Below the pieces are notes generated by a model. That model made no database searches, was not told the origin of the DNA, and saw nothing but the letters and a program-made list of their open reading frames with translations. From assembly GCF_014648875.1 (NCBI RefSeq), contig NZ_BMRY01000002.1:682001-746000 (forward strand): 64,000 nucleotides of DNA, read 5' to 3'. A program made the translations under genes and the position numbers. Positions 17,740-25,562 of this stretch are shown here, one piece after another (within the stretch, counting starts at the first letter, position 1; the number at the start of each line of letters is the position of its first letter). This DNA comes from Streptomyces parvus (GTDB taxonomy: Bacteria > Actinomycetota > Actinomycetes > Streptomycetales > Streptomycetaceae).

Positions 17740-18396
17740 GTGACCACCCCCGAGTCGCCCCAGCCCGTAGACGCCGTCGACGACGACAAGTCGCACGTCC
17801 CGCCGCTGACGACCCGCGTCGTCATCGCCGAGGACGAGGCACTCATCCGCCTCGACCTCAAGGAGATGCTGGAGGAGGAGGGCTACTCCGTCGTCGGTGA
17901 GGCGGGCGACGGGCAGCAGGCCGTCGAGCTGGCCCGGGAGCACAAGCCCGACCTGGTCATCCTGGACGTGAAGATGCCGGTCCTCGACGGGATCTCCGCC
18001 GCCGAGAAGATCGCCGAGGAGTCCATCGCCCCGGTCCTCATGCTCACCGCCTTCTCGCAGCGCGACCTCGTCGAGCGGGCCCGGGACGCCGGGGCCATGG
18101 CGTACCTCGTGAAGCCGTTCAGCAAGAGCGACGTCGTGCCGGCCATCGAGATGGCCGTCTCCCGGTTCGCCGAGCTGAAGGCGCTGGAGAGTGAGATCGC
18201 GGACCTGTCCCAACGGCTGGAGACCCGGAAGCTGGTGGACCGGGCCAAGAGCATCCTGCAGACGGACTACGGGCTCTCCGAGCCGGCCGCGTTCCGGTGG
18301 ATCCAGAAGACGTCGATGGACCGGCGGATGTCGATGCAGCAGCTCGCGGAGGCGTTGATCGAGGACGCCGAGGAGAAGAAGAAGTCGGCGGAGTAG
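17740..18396 (+). CDS. pdtaR: PdtaR-type response regulator with ANTAR RNA-binding domain
   Basis: A 218-residue response regulator. The receiver domain (about 25-140) has the acidic pair ED in VVIAEDEALIRLD, phospho-acceptor Asp76 (VILDVKMP), the conserved Thr (LTAFS) and Lys (YLVKPFS). The C-terminal ANTAR domain (about 150-212: LETRKLVDRAKSILQ, then AFRWIQKTSMDRRMSMQ) binds paired-hexaloop RNA and prevents transcription termination. It is the orthologue of mycobacterial PdtaR, partnered by a separate PdtaS kinase elsewhere. GTG 17740 follows GAGGAG. Its -10 is probably TAGGCT at 17698-17703. Confidence 0.92.
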   Translation: MTTPESPQPVDAVDDDKSHVPPLTTRVVIAEDEALIRLDLKEMLEEEGYSVVGEAGDGQQAVELAREHKPDLVILDVKMPVLDGISAAEKIAEESIAPVLMLTAFSQRDLVERARDAGAMAYLVKPFSKSDVVPAIEMAVSRFAELKALESEIADLSQRLETRKLVDRAKSILQTDYGLSEPAAFRWIQKTSMDRRMSMQQLAEALIEDAEEKKKSAE

Positions 18397-18441
18397 CCGC
18401 GTACAGGCAGCGGACGTACGCGCGTACTCGTACGCGACGAG

Positions 18442-18479
18442 AGAGGCCCGCACCCGGAACGAACCGGGTGCGGGCCTCT
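18442..18479 (+). terminator. Strong hairpin between pdtaR and livF
   Basis: A perfect 16-bp stem (18442-18457 with 18464-18479, AGAGGCCCGCACCCGG) closes on the loop AACGAA. It sits between convergent genes and ends in TT, serving pdtaR and probably the liv operon as well. Confidence 0.85.
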
Positions 18480-18496
18480 TCCGTACGGCAGGGGCG

Positions 18497-19213
18497 TCAG
18501 TCCTCGCCGAGGTACGCCTTGCGGACGGAGTCGTCGTGGAGCAGGTCCTGTCCGGTACCGGAGAGGACGATGCTGCCGATCTCCATCACGTGCGCGTGGT
18601 TGGCGAGCGAGAGTGCCGCCTGGGCGTTCTGCTCGACGAGCAGGATGGTGGTGCCCTGTTCGCGCAGTTCGGTGATGGTCGCCATGATCTTCTGCATCAT
18701 GATCGGGGAGAGACCCATGGAGGGCTCGTCGAGCATGAGCAGCTTGGGCTGGGACATGAGGGCACGTCCCATGGCGAGCATCTGCTGCTCACCGCCCGAG
18801 AGGGTGCCCGCGGCCTGCTTTCGGCGTTCCCCGAGGATGGGGAAGAGGTCGTAGGCGCGCTGGATGTCCTTGTTGATCCCGTCGCTGTCCTTGCGGAGGA
18901 ACGCGCCGAGGCGCAGGTTGTCCTCGATGGTCATGCGGGGGAAGATGTGGCGGCCTTCGGGGGAGTGGGCGAGTCCGAGCGAGACGACCTGGTGGGCCGG
19001 GACTCGGCGGAGGGACTTGCCGTTGAACTTGATCTGGCCGGCGAGCGGCTTGATCAGTCCGGAGAGGGTGCGGAGCGTGGTGGTCTTGCCGGCGCCGTTG
19101 GTGCCGATGAGGGTGACGACTTCGCCTTCTTCGACCTTGAACGAGATTCCCTTGACGGCCTCGATCTTGCCGTAGGCGACGCGCAGGTCCTCGACTTCGA
19201 GAAGTGCGGTCAT
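18497..19213 (-). CDS. livF: Branched-chain amino-acid ABC transporter ATP-binding protein LivF
   Basis: A 238-residue ABC ATPase. Walker A IGTNGAGKTTT, signature LSGGEQQMLAMGRAL and Walker B LLMLDEPSMGLSP are intact, with the LivF-type HSPEGRHIFPRMTIEDNL segment that separates it from LivG. It energises uptake of leucine, isoleucine and valine together with LivG, LivM, LivH and LivK. It is the last gene of the operon; its ATG overlaps the end of livG by four bases, indicating translational coupling. Confidence 0.94.
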   Translation of the reverse strand: MTALLEVEDLRVAYGKIEAVKGISFKVEEGEVVTLIGTNGAGKTTTLRTLSGLIKPLAGQIKFNGKSLRRVPAHQVVSLGLAHSPEGRHIFPRMTIEDNLRLGAFLRKDSDGINKDIQRAYDLFPILGERRKQAAGTLSGGEQQMLAMGRALMSQPKLLMLDEPSMGLSPIMMQKIMATITELREQGTTILLVEQNAQAALSLANHAHVMEIGSIVLSGTGQDLLHDDSVRKAYLGED

Positions 19214-20154
19214 CGGTCGGTCTCCTTGCTGGTGCTGTCGCCGTCGGTGGCCGCCGCCGGGGTGGCCGGGGTGGCCGCGGTGGTGTCCGATGCGGCGGCT
19301 TCGGCGGCTTCGACCTCGGCGACTTCGGCTGCGCCCGGGTCGCCCTCGAAGGGTTCGCCGAGGTAGGCGGCGACGACGCGTTCGTCGCCCTGGACCTCGG
19401 CGGCGGTGCCTTCGACGAGCTTTTCGCCCTGGACGAGACAGGCGACGCGGTCGCAGAGGTTGAAGATGAAGCGCATGTCGTGCTCGATGACGAGGACGGC
19501 GATGCCCTTGTCGCGGATGGCGAAGATGAGTTCTTCGGCCGCGCGGGTTTCCTGCGGGTTCATGCCTGCGGTGGGCTCGTCCAGGAGGAGGAGGCCGGGT
19601 TCGCTGGCGAGGGCGCGGGCGATCTCCAGCTTGCGCTGTTCGCCGTAGGGGAGGTTGCGGGAGAGGTGTTCGGCTTTGTTCTCGAGGCCGACGAATTCCA
19701 GCAGTTCCATGGCGCGGGCCTTGGACTCGGCTTCGGCGCGGTGGAAGCCGGGGCCGCGCAGGAGGGCGGACCAGAGGCCTTCCTTGGTGCGGGTGTGGCG
19801 TCCGACGAGCACGTTCTCCAGGACGGTCATGTTGGAGAAGAGCCGGATGTTCTGGAAGGTGCGGGCGATGCCGGTCGCCGTGATCTTGAAGGACTTGGCG
19901 GGAAGGACCGTGCCCTTGTAGCGGACCTCGCCCTCGGTGGGGATGTAGAGGCCGGTGAGGCAGTTGAAGAAGGTGGTTTTTCCCGCGCCGTTGGGGCCGA
20001 TGAGGCCGACGATCTCTCCGGAGTTGACGGTGAGGTCGACCGACCGGACGGCGGTGAGGCCGCCGAACCGCATGGTGACGCCGCGGGCGTCGAGGACGGT
20101 CTCGCCGGGGGTGCTCACGGGGGTGGGCTCGGCGGTGGTGGTGTCGGTGGTCAT
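19210..20154 (-). CDS. livG: Branched-chain amino-acid ABC transporter ATP-binding protein LivG
   Basis: A 314-residue ABC ATPase. Walker A IGPNGAGKTTFFNCLTG, the LivG-type RTFQNIRLFSNMTVLENV segment, an ABC signature degenerated to LPYGEQRKLEIARAL (the first S is P-Y, usual for LivG) and Walker B LLLLDEPTAGMNP are present. The C-terminus carries an extra 45-residue Ala/Glu/Thr-rich tail after the conserved PYLGEPF-like end. ATG 20154 follows the livM stop by two bases, so the genes are tightly coupled. Confidence 0.94.
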   Translation of the reverse strand: MTTDTTTAEPTPVSTPGETVLDARGVTMRFGGLTAVRSVDLTVNSGEIVGLIGPNGAGKTTFFNCLTGLYIPTEGEVRYKGTVLPAKSFKITATGIARTFQNIRLFSNMTVLENVLVGRHTRTKEGLWSALLRGPGFHRAEAESKARAMELLEFVGLENKAEHLSRNLPYGEQRKLEIARALASEPGLLLLDEPTAGMNPQETRAAEELIFAIRDKGIAVLVIEHDMRFIFNLCDRVACLVQGEKLVEGTAAEVQGDERVVAAYLGEPFEGDPGAAEVAEVEAAEAAASDTTAATPATPAAATDGDSTSKETDR

Positions 20155-20156
20155 CG

Positions 20157-21995
20157 TCAGGCCCCTGCCTTGGTGAGAGTGGCGGGTGCTTCTTCCTTCT
20201 CGTGGAACTCCAGCTGTTGGCGCCGGTTGGCGATGAGGCCTTCGGGGCGGAAGCGCATGAGGAGGACCAGGGCGAGCCCGAAGGCGAAGAGCTGGTAGTC
20301 GCTCATGAACTGGAGCTTGGCCGGGATGAGGAAGAGGAGGGCGCCGCCGACGAGCGGTCCGCTGATGGTGCCCATGCCGCCGAGGACGACCGCCGCGAGG
20401 AGGAAGGCCGAGTTGGGCGGGACTGCGTGGGCGAACTGGTACTGCTCGGGTGTCACGGTGTAGGTGACGTGGGCCTGGACGGCTCCGGCGAGTCCGGCGA
20501 GGGTGGCGCCGAGGGCGAAGGCGATGAGCTTGGTGCGGAAGCCGTTGATGCCCATGGCCTCGGCGGCGGTCTCGTCCTCGCGGATGGCGACCCAGGCGCG
20601 GCCGATGCGGGATTCGGCGCTGCGGCGGAAGACGACGACCACGATGAGCGTGACGAGCAGCATCAGGAAGAAGTAGTTGGCGAAGCGGCCGATGGTGAAT
20701 CCGGCGATGCTGTGGGTGGCGCCGAAGTCGAACCCGAACAGGTTGAGGTTCGGGATGGAGGAGATGCCGTTGGAGCCGTTGGTGACGTCGGGGCCGGAGG
20801 TGCCGTCGAGGTTGAGGACGCCGATGCGGAAGATCTCTCCGAAGCCGAGGGTGACGATGGCGAGGTAGTCGCCGCGGAGTCGGAGGGTGGGGGCGCCGAT
20901 GAGGACACCGAAGATCATCGAGGCGACGGCGCCGACGAGGATGGCCTGCCAGAAGGGCAGGTGGATCCCGAAGGGCGAGGTGGGGGAGCCGGAGACCAGG
21001 GCGGCGGCGTAGGCGCCGACGCCGAGGAAGGCGACGTAGCCGAGGTCGAGGAGTCCGGCGAGGCCGACGACGATGTTGAGGCCGAGGGCGACGGTGGCGA
21101 AGATCAGGATGTTGACGCCGATGGTTGCGTACTGGTCGTCGGACTGGGTGAACGGGAAGGCCGCGGCGGCGGCGAAGGCGCCGGCGAGGGTCACGTTGCG
21201 GTGGCGCGCGGTGAGGGTGGAGACGCGCTGGATGAGTCCGGCTTTGCCGATGGCGCCGAAGCCGAAGCCGGCCGTGATGAGGAAGCCGATGAACAGCTCG
21301 TCGTACTCGGTGGTGATGCCGTAGGTGAAGACGACCAGGCCGAGGGCGAGGACTACGACGACGATCAGGATCTCGGCGTAGGAGGGGAGCTTTTTGGCGG
21401 GGCGCGCGGGGCTGGTGGCGAAGGCGCCCTTGTAGACGCTCCAGTGGTTGCCGAGGGTGTGCTTGAACCGGCCGAAGGCGCTGTCCTCGGGGTCGGCGGG
21501 GGTGGTTTCGGGGCGCTCGTAGGGGAGTGAGCGGGTCCCGAGCCAGCCGATGAGGGTGGCCACGAGGGCGACGTAGGCGCCGGGTTCGAGGTTGGCGAAG
21601 CCGCCCAGCTGGACGCTGATGGCGATCATCGTGAACCAGGCGGTGGCGAGCCCGGCGTAGGCGGCGAGCCGCATCGCTGCGTCGGCGCCCTGCGGGGTGA
21701 GCCAGGTGAGGCCTTTGATCCCGTAGGAGGAGAGGCTGAAGAGGGTGAGGAGGGCTCCGCTGACGAGGACGAGCCACTGGAGGCCGCCGGGGTAGCCGTA
21801 GACGGTGAGGTCGCCGGGGAAGGCGGCGGTCCAGGTCCATGCGAGGAAGGCGGAGACGACGGTGAGTGCGCCGCCGGCGACGGCGGTGGGCCGTGCGGCG
21901 GTGGTGGGGAGGGTGAGGGGGCGGCGGGGTGAGGGGGTGGCCTGCGCCGGGGTGGTGGCCGTGGTGGTGTTCTGTGTGGTGGTCATGGTGGTCAC
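20157..21995 (-). CDS. livM: Branched-chain amino-acid ABC transporter permease LivM
   Basis: A 612-residue inner-membrane permease. The conserved LivM domain (about 270-590) contains NIVVGLAGLLDLGYVAFLGV and the coupling-helix region ESRIGRAWVAIREDETAAEAMG. About 230 residues precede it, with several extra transmembrane segments and a Thr-rich N-terminus; such extended LivM proteins are usual in Streptomyces. The GTG at 21995 overlaps the livH stop (GTGA); an ATG three codons later is the alternative. Confidence 0.93.
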   Translation of the reverse strand: MTTMTTTQNTTTATTPAQATPSPRRPLTLPTTAARPTAVAGGALTVVSAFLAWTWTAAFPGDLTVYGYPGGLQWLVLVSGALLTLFSLSSYGIKGLTWLTPQGADAAMRLAAYAGLATAWFTMIAISVQLGGFANLEPGAYVALVATLIGWLGTRSLPYERPETTPADPEDSAFGRFKHTLGNHWSVYKGAFATSPARPAKKLPSYAEILIVVVVLALGLVVFTYGITTEYDELFIGFLITAGFGFGAIGKAGLIQRVSTLTARHRNVTLAGAFAAAAAFPFTQSDDQYATIGVNILIFATVALGLNIVVGLAGLLDLGYVAFLGVGAYAAALVSGSPTSPFGIHLPFWQAILVGAVASMIFGVLIGAPTLRLRGDYLAIVTLGFGEIFRIGVLNLDGTSGPDVTNGSNGISSIPNLNLFGFDFGATHSIAGFTIGRFANYFFLMLLVTLIVVVVFRRSAESRIGRAWVAIREDETAAEAMGINGFRTKLIAFALGATLAGLAGAVQAHVTYTVTPEQYQFAHAVPPNSAFLLAAVVLGGMGTISGPLVGGALLFLIPAKLQFMSDYQLFAFGLALVLLMRFRPEGLIANRRQQLEFHEKEEAPATLTKAGA

Positions 21996-22921
21996 GCCCT
22001 GTCCGCGACGCGCTCGCCCAGGATGCCTTGGGGCCGGAAGAGGAGCACGAGGATGAGGAGTACGAAGGCCCAGGCGTTGGCCCAGGACTGGCCGCCGAGC
22101 TGTTCGAGGCCGGGGACTTCGGAGATGTAGGCGGCGGCCATGGTTTCGGCGACGCCGAGGGTGAGGCCGCCGATCATGGCTCCGTAGATGTTGCCGATGC
22201 CGCCGAGGACGGCTGCGGTGAAGGCCTTGAGGCCGAGGAGGAAGCCCATGCGGAACTGGACTTCGCCGTACTTGAGGCCGTAGGCGACGGCGCCGATGGC
22301 GGCGAACGCGGCGCCGAGGGCGAACGCGACCACGATGATGCGGTCGGTGTTGATGCCCATGAGCTTGGCGGTGTCCGGGTCCTGTGCGGTGGCCTGCATG
22401 CCGCGGCCGGTGCGGGTCTTCATGACGAAGTAGCCGAGGAAGGCCATGGACAGGGGTGCGGCGATGAGCAGGAAGACGTCACCGGTCTGGATGGTGACCG
22501 GGCCGAGCTCGAAGGGGCCGCCGGGGATCTCGGGGAAGGTGCGGGCGGACTTCGCGCCGGGGTACCAGGCCCAGACGGCCTGCTGGAGAGCCAGCGAGAG
22601 GCCGATGGCCGTGATGAGCGGTGCGAGGCGTGGGCCGCCGCGTAGCGGACGGTAGGCGAATCGTTCCGCTCCGACCGCGATGGTGGTGGCGACGATGATC
22701 GCGCCGATGATCATGAGGGGGAGTGCGAGCAGCACGTTGGTGCCGCTGGGAAGTATGAGCCAGACCGTGAGGGCCCCGAAGCCGCCGGTCATGAAGATCT
22801 CGCCGTGGGCGAAGTTGATGAGCTGGACAATGCCATAGACCATCGTGTAGCCGATGGCGACGAGCCCGTACATCGATCCGAGTAGCAGGCCGTTGACCAG
22901 CTGTTGCGGCAGTTCGTTCAC
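21992..22921 (-). CDS. livH: Branched-chain amino-acid ABC transporter permease LivH
   Basis: A 309-residue permease with about eight transmembrane segments. The N-terminus (QQLVNGLLLGSMYGLVAIGY) and the segment LINFAHGEIFMTGGF are characteristic of LivH, as is KAFTAAVLGGIGNIYGAM near the C-terminus. It pairs with LivM to form the pore. It lies 101 bases downstream of livK; the intervening strong hairpin may lower its expression relative to the binding protein. Confidence 0.94.
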   Translation of the reverse strand: MNELPQQLVNGLLLGSMYGLVAIGYTMVYGIVQLINFAHGEIFMTGGFGALTVWLILPSGTNVLLALPLMIIGAIIVATTIAVGAERFAYRPLRGGPRLAPLITAIGLSLALQQAVWAWYPGAKSARTFPEIPGGPFELGPVTIQTGDVFLLIAAPLSMAFLGYFVMKTRTGRGMQATAQDPDTAKLMGINTDRIIVVAFALGAAFAAIGAVAYGLKYGEVQFRMGFLLGLKAFTAAVLGGIGNIYGAMIGGLTLGVAETMAAAYISEVPGLEQLGGQSWANAWAFVLLILVLLFRPQGILGERVADRA

Positions 22922-22957
22922 CGCGGGTCCTCCGTGTCTTTCGCCGGATATAGAGCG

Positions 22958-22987
22958 GCGCGGGGCGCTTGGTGCGGCGCCCCGCGC
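22958..22987 (-). terminator. Intra-operon hairpin between livK and livH
   Basis: GCGCGGGGCGC (22958-22968) pairs perfectly with GCGCCCCGCGC (22977-22987) around an eight-base loop, between the livK stop and livH start. It could act as a partial terminator or as an mRNA 3'-end stabiliser that keeps livK transcripts in excess of permease transcripts. Confidence 0.65.
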
Positions 22988-23022
22988 TGCTGGTGGTGGT
23001 TCAGGCTGGTGGGTTCAGCTGG

Positions 23023-24261
23023 TCAGCTGGTGAGCTCGCCGGACTTGACGGCGGCCCAGTTGCCGTCCTTGTACTCGTAGACGGTGAGCTGCTTGTTGGT
23101 GGTGTCACCGAACTCGTCGAAGGAGACCTTGCCGGTCACGCCTTCGAAGTCGACCTTGCCGGTGGCCTCGGCGACCTTCTCGCGGGCGTCGCTCGGGAGC
23201 TTGCCGTCGTTGGCCTCGACGACGGCCTTGACGGCCTCGATGACGGCCCAGGCGGCGTCGTAGGAGTAGCCGCCGTACGCCTCGAAGGGCTCCTTGTAGC
23301 CGGCCTTCTTGTAGTTCTCGACGAACTCCTTGGCGGACGGCAGGGTGTCGATCGGGGCGCCGACGGAGGTGGCGAGGTCGCCCACGCCCTCCGCGCCGGA
23401 GAGCTTGATGTACTCGCCGCTGTAGATGCCGTCGCCGCCGACGAGCGGGATCTTGGCTCCGGCCTTCTTGATCTGCTTGCTGAGCGGGCCGGCCGCGGGG
23501 TACTCGCCGCCGTAGTAGACGACGTCGGCGCCGGCGCTCTTGACCTTGGTGGCGACCGAGGAGAAGTCCTTGGTCTCGGGGTCGATGTGCTCGGTGCCGA
23601 CGACCTTGCCGCCGAGCTTCTCGAACTCGGCCTTGAAGGTGCCGGCGAGGCCGGCGCCGTAGGTCTTCTTGTCGTCGATGACGAAGACCTTCTTCTTCTT
23701 GGCGTCGTTGAAGAGGTACTGCGCGGCGAACGGGCCCTGGACGGCGTCGGTGGTCGCGGTGCGGAAGTAGGAGGCGAACGGACGGACCTTCTCGCCGCCG
23801 TTCCAGTTCTGGCCCTGGGTGAGGGAGGGCGAGGTGTTGGCGGGGGAGACCTGGACGAGCTTCGCGTCGGCCAGGACCTTCTGCATGGACTCGCCGACGG
23901 AGGAGTTCAGCGGGCCGACGACACCGAGGACTTCCTTGTTGGCGACGAACTTGCTCGCGTTCTGCTGGCCGGAGGAGGGCTGCGCCTGGTCGTCGAGGGC
24001 TTCCACCTTGAAGGTGATGCCGTCGACGTGCTTGGTGGCGTTGGCCTGCTTGGCGGCGAGGTCGGCGGAGTTCTTGATGCCGAGGCCGAGGGCGGAGAGG
24101 TCGCCGGTCAGCGGGGCGTCGATGCCGATGACGACGGTCTGCGTGCCGCCGCCGGTACCGCTGTCGCCGCTGTTCTTGTCGTCGCGCGACCCGCAGGCGG
24201 TGAGCGTCAGTGCTCCGGTGGTGAGCACTGCGGTGAGTATGAGCAAAGAACGGTGTCGCAC
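23023..24261 (-). CDS. livK: Branched-chain amino-acid ABC transporter substrate-binding lipoprotein
   Basis: A 412-residue periplasmic-binding-type lipoprotein of the Leu/Ile/Val family. The signal peptide ends in the lipobox LTAC with Cys23 the lipid-modified residue. The mature protein has the family opening VVIGIDAPLTGDLSALGLGIKNSADLA, ligand-pocket SPANTSPSL, and TDAVQGPFAAQYL. I start at GTG 24261, behind AAAGGA, because it places the signal peptide at the N-terminus; the longer in-frame extension has no function. It is the first gene of the livKHMGF operon. Confidence 0.94.
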   Translation of the reverse strand: MRHRSLLILTAVLTTGALTLTACGSRDDKNSGDSGTGGGTQTVVIGIDAPLTGDLSALGLGIKNSADLAAKQANATKHVDGITFKVEALDDQAQPSSGQQNASKFVANKEVLGVVGPLNSSVGESMQKVLADAKLVQVSPANTSPSLTQGQNWNGGEKVRPFASYFRTATTDAVQGPFAAQYLFNDAKKKKVFVIDDKKTYGAGLAGTFKAEFEKLGGKVVGTEHIDPETKDFSSVATKVKSAGADVVYYGGEYPAAGPLSKQIKKAGAKIPLVGGDGIYSGEYIKLSGAEGVGDLATSVGAPIDTLPSAKEFVENYKKAGYKEPFEAYGGYSYDAAWAVIEAVKAVVEANDGKLPSDAREKVAEATGKVDFEGVTGKVSFDEFGDTTNKQLTVYEYKDGNWAAVKSGELTS

Positions 24262-24926
24262 GAGAGGGTCCTTTCCCTGGCGCGGCGCTCCTCGGGCATG
24301 AGGTGCCGTGATCATCGCCGGGCCGTACTGGGTTTGGTACAGGGCCGTGCAGCAGACGCGCCCGGCGGCGCGGTGACTGGCCGTGACTCTAAGCGCAGGC
24401 GAGGGCCATAGGGATGGGTCGGCTGTGGATGTGACTCTCTTGTTATGCCCTTGAGGAAGGCTTGAGGTTCCTGTGAGGGGATGTGCGGGTTTCGCCTGGA
24501 CTGAGCATTGCCCACATGGTGAGAACACGCAGCTCTGCTAAGGGGCTTGGGGTGATCTTGGTGCTGTCGCGCGGGTCGGGGCGCGAAGGGGGCGGGGGGA
24601 GGTCGGCCGGGGGTGCGAGGGGTGGGGGTGCCGGATTTTTCGTGTATTGCGCAAACGTTACGCAGTGTTACATGTGTGGGATATGTGTGCTGCGTCGCCG
24701 GGTCGGTGTCGTCGTTGAAGCAGGTCATGGAACGGGTGTCGCCGTCAAGGGTGTTGACCGCGTGTTTCCATCAACTTCCGGTGGCTGCTTCGGATATGGG
24801 GACGCGCGGTCCGGAATTCGGTGCGCCGGTGGCGGGGGGTGCGCCGGAGTCGTGGCGCGGTTGCGGAGGGTGGTCGGCGGGCGGCGGGGCCGGTGGCGTA
24901 CGGGGTGCGAGGGTCGCCGGTACGGC
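24262..24926. other. Long non-coding region upstream of livK
   Basis: About 665 bases without a convincing gene. It must contain the liv promoter and a possibly long 5' leader. The only AT-rich patch (24630-24690) includes TGCGCAAACGTTACGCA (24648-24664), an imperfect palindrome centred on C24656 with TGCG/CGCA ends, and nearby TGTTACATGTGTGG. This patch is the best candidate for the promoter/operator; the 3' end holds the thioesterase terminator. Nothing else is evident. Confidence 0.5.
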
Positions 24927-24960
24927 GAACGGCCTGCCGACGTGGGTCGGCAGGCCGTTC
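24927..24960 (-). terminator. Terminator of the thioesterase gene
   Basis: A perfect 15-bp stem: GAACGGCCTGCCGAC (24927-24941) pairs with GTCGGCAGGCCGTTC (24946-24960) around a GTGG loop, 40 bases past the thioesterase stop codon. Confidence 0.85.
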
Positions 24961-25004
24961 TGTGTGCTTGTGGCGGGTCAGCTGTGTGCTTGTGGCGGGT
25001 CAGC
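24961..25004. repeat. Perfect 22-bp tandem duplication at a stop codon
   Basis: Two identical, adjacent copies of a 22-base unit (TGTGTGCTTGTGGCGGGTCA plus GC) occupy 24961-24982 and 24983-25004. The right-hand copy includes the last bases and stop codon of the thioesterase gene; the left-hand copy lies between the stop and the terminator. It looks like a recent slippage duplication. Confidence 0.9.
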
Positions 25005-25470
25005 CCGCTTCGGGCTTGGGGGCGTCGCGCAGCAGGCAGGTGAGGCGTGCGGTGCAGACCCGCTTGTCCTGGTCGTCGGTGATGACGATCTCGTACGTGG
25101 CGGTGGAGCGGCCCCGGTGTACGGGGGTGGCGACGCCGGTGACGAGGCCGTTGCGGACGCCCCGGTGGTGGGTGCAGTTGAGGTCGACGCCGACGGCGAT
25201 CTTGTTCGCGCCGCCGTGGAGCATGGAGCCGATGGAGCCGAGGGTCTCGGCGAGGACGGCGGAGGCGCCGCCGTGCAGGAGGCCGTAGGGCTGGGTGTTG
25301 CCCTCGACGGGCATGGTGCCGACGACGCGGTCGGCGGCGGCCTCGACGATGGTGACGCCCATGCGTTCGCCGAGGTGGCCGGCGGAGAAAAGGGCGGGCA
25401 GGTCGATGCCGAGTGCCGCGTACTCGTCGATGACCTCCTGCGGGAAGAGGGGTGCGGTGTGCTCGCCCAT
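25000..25470 (-). CDS. PaaI-family hotdog-fold thioesterase
   Basis: A 156-residue single hotdog domain. The conserved PYGLLHGGASAVLAETLGS (about 61-79) contains the HGG motif and the catalytic acidic residue at the helix start (the usual N/D/E position); VDLNCTHHRGVRNG and the closing strand follow. Members hydrolyse acyl-CoA or phenylacetyl-CoA thioesters. The gene is monocistronic with its own terminator. ATG 25470 is preceded by AGGA. Confidence 0.88.
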   Translation of the reverse strand: MGEHTAPLFPQEVIDEYAALGIDLPALFSAGHLGERMGVTIVEAAADRVVGTMPVEGNTQPYGLLHGGASAVLAETLGSIGSMLHGGANKIAVGVDLNCTHHRGVRNGLVTGVATPVHRGRSTATYEIVITDDQDKRVCTARLTCLLRDAPKPEAG

Positions 25471-25562
25471 GGATCCTGCTCCGTTCGTCTGCTGCGCCGG
25501 CTCGTTGCTGTCTGCACTGTTCTTATCAGACGGCTGAGCGTGCGCTTAGGGGGTGGCGGTTC

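Noticed and set aside
24483..25043. A possible gene in the region upstream of livK
   Set aside because: Gly/Arg-rich translation, no family resemblance, and it runs through the thioesterase terminator and tandem repeat.
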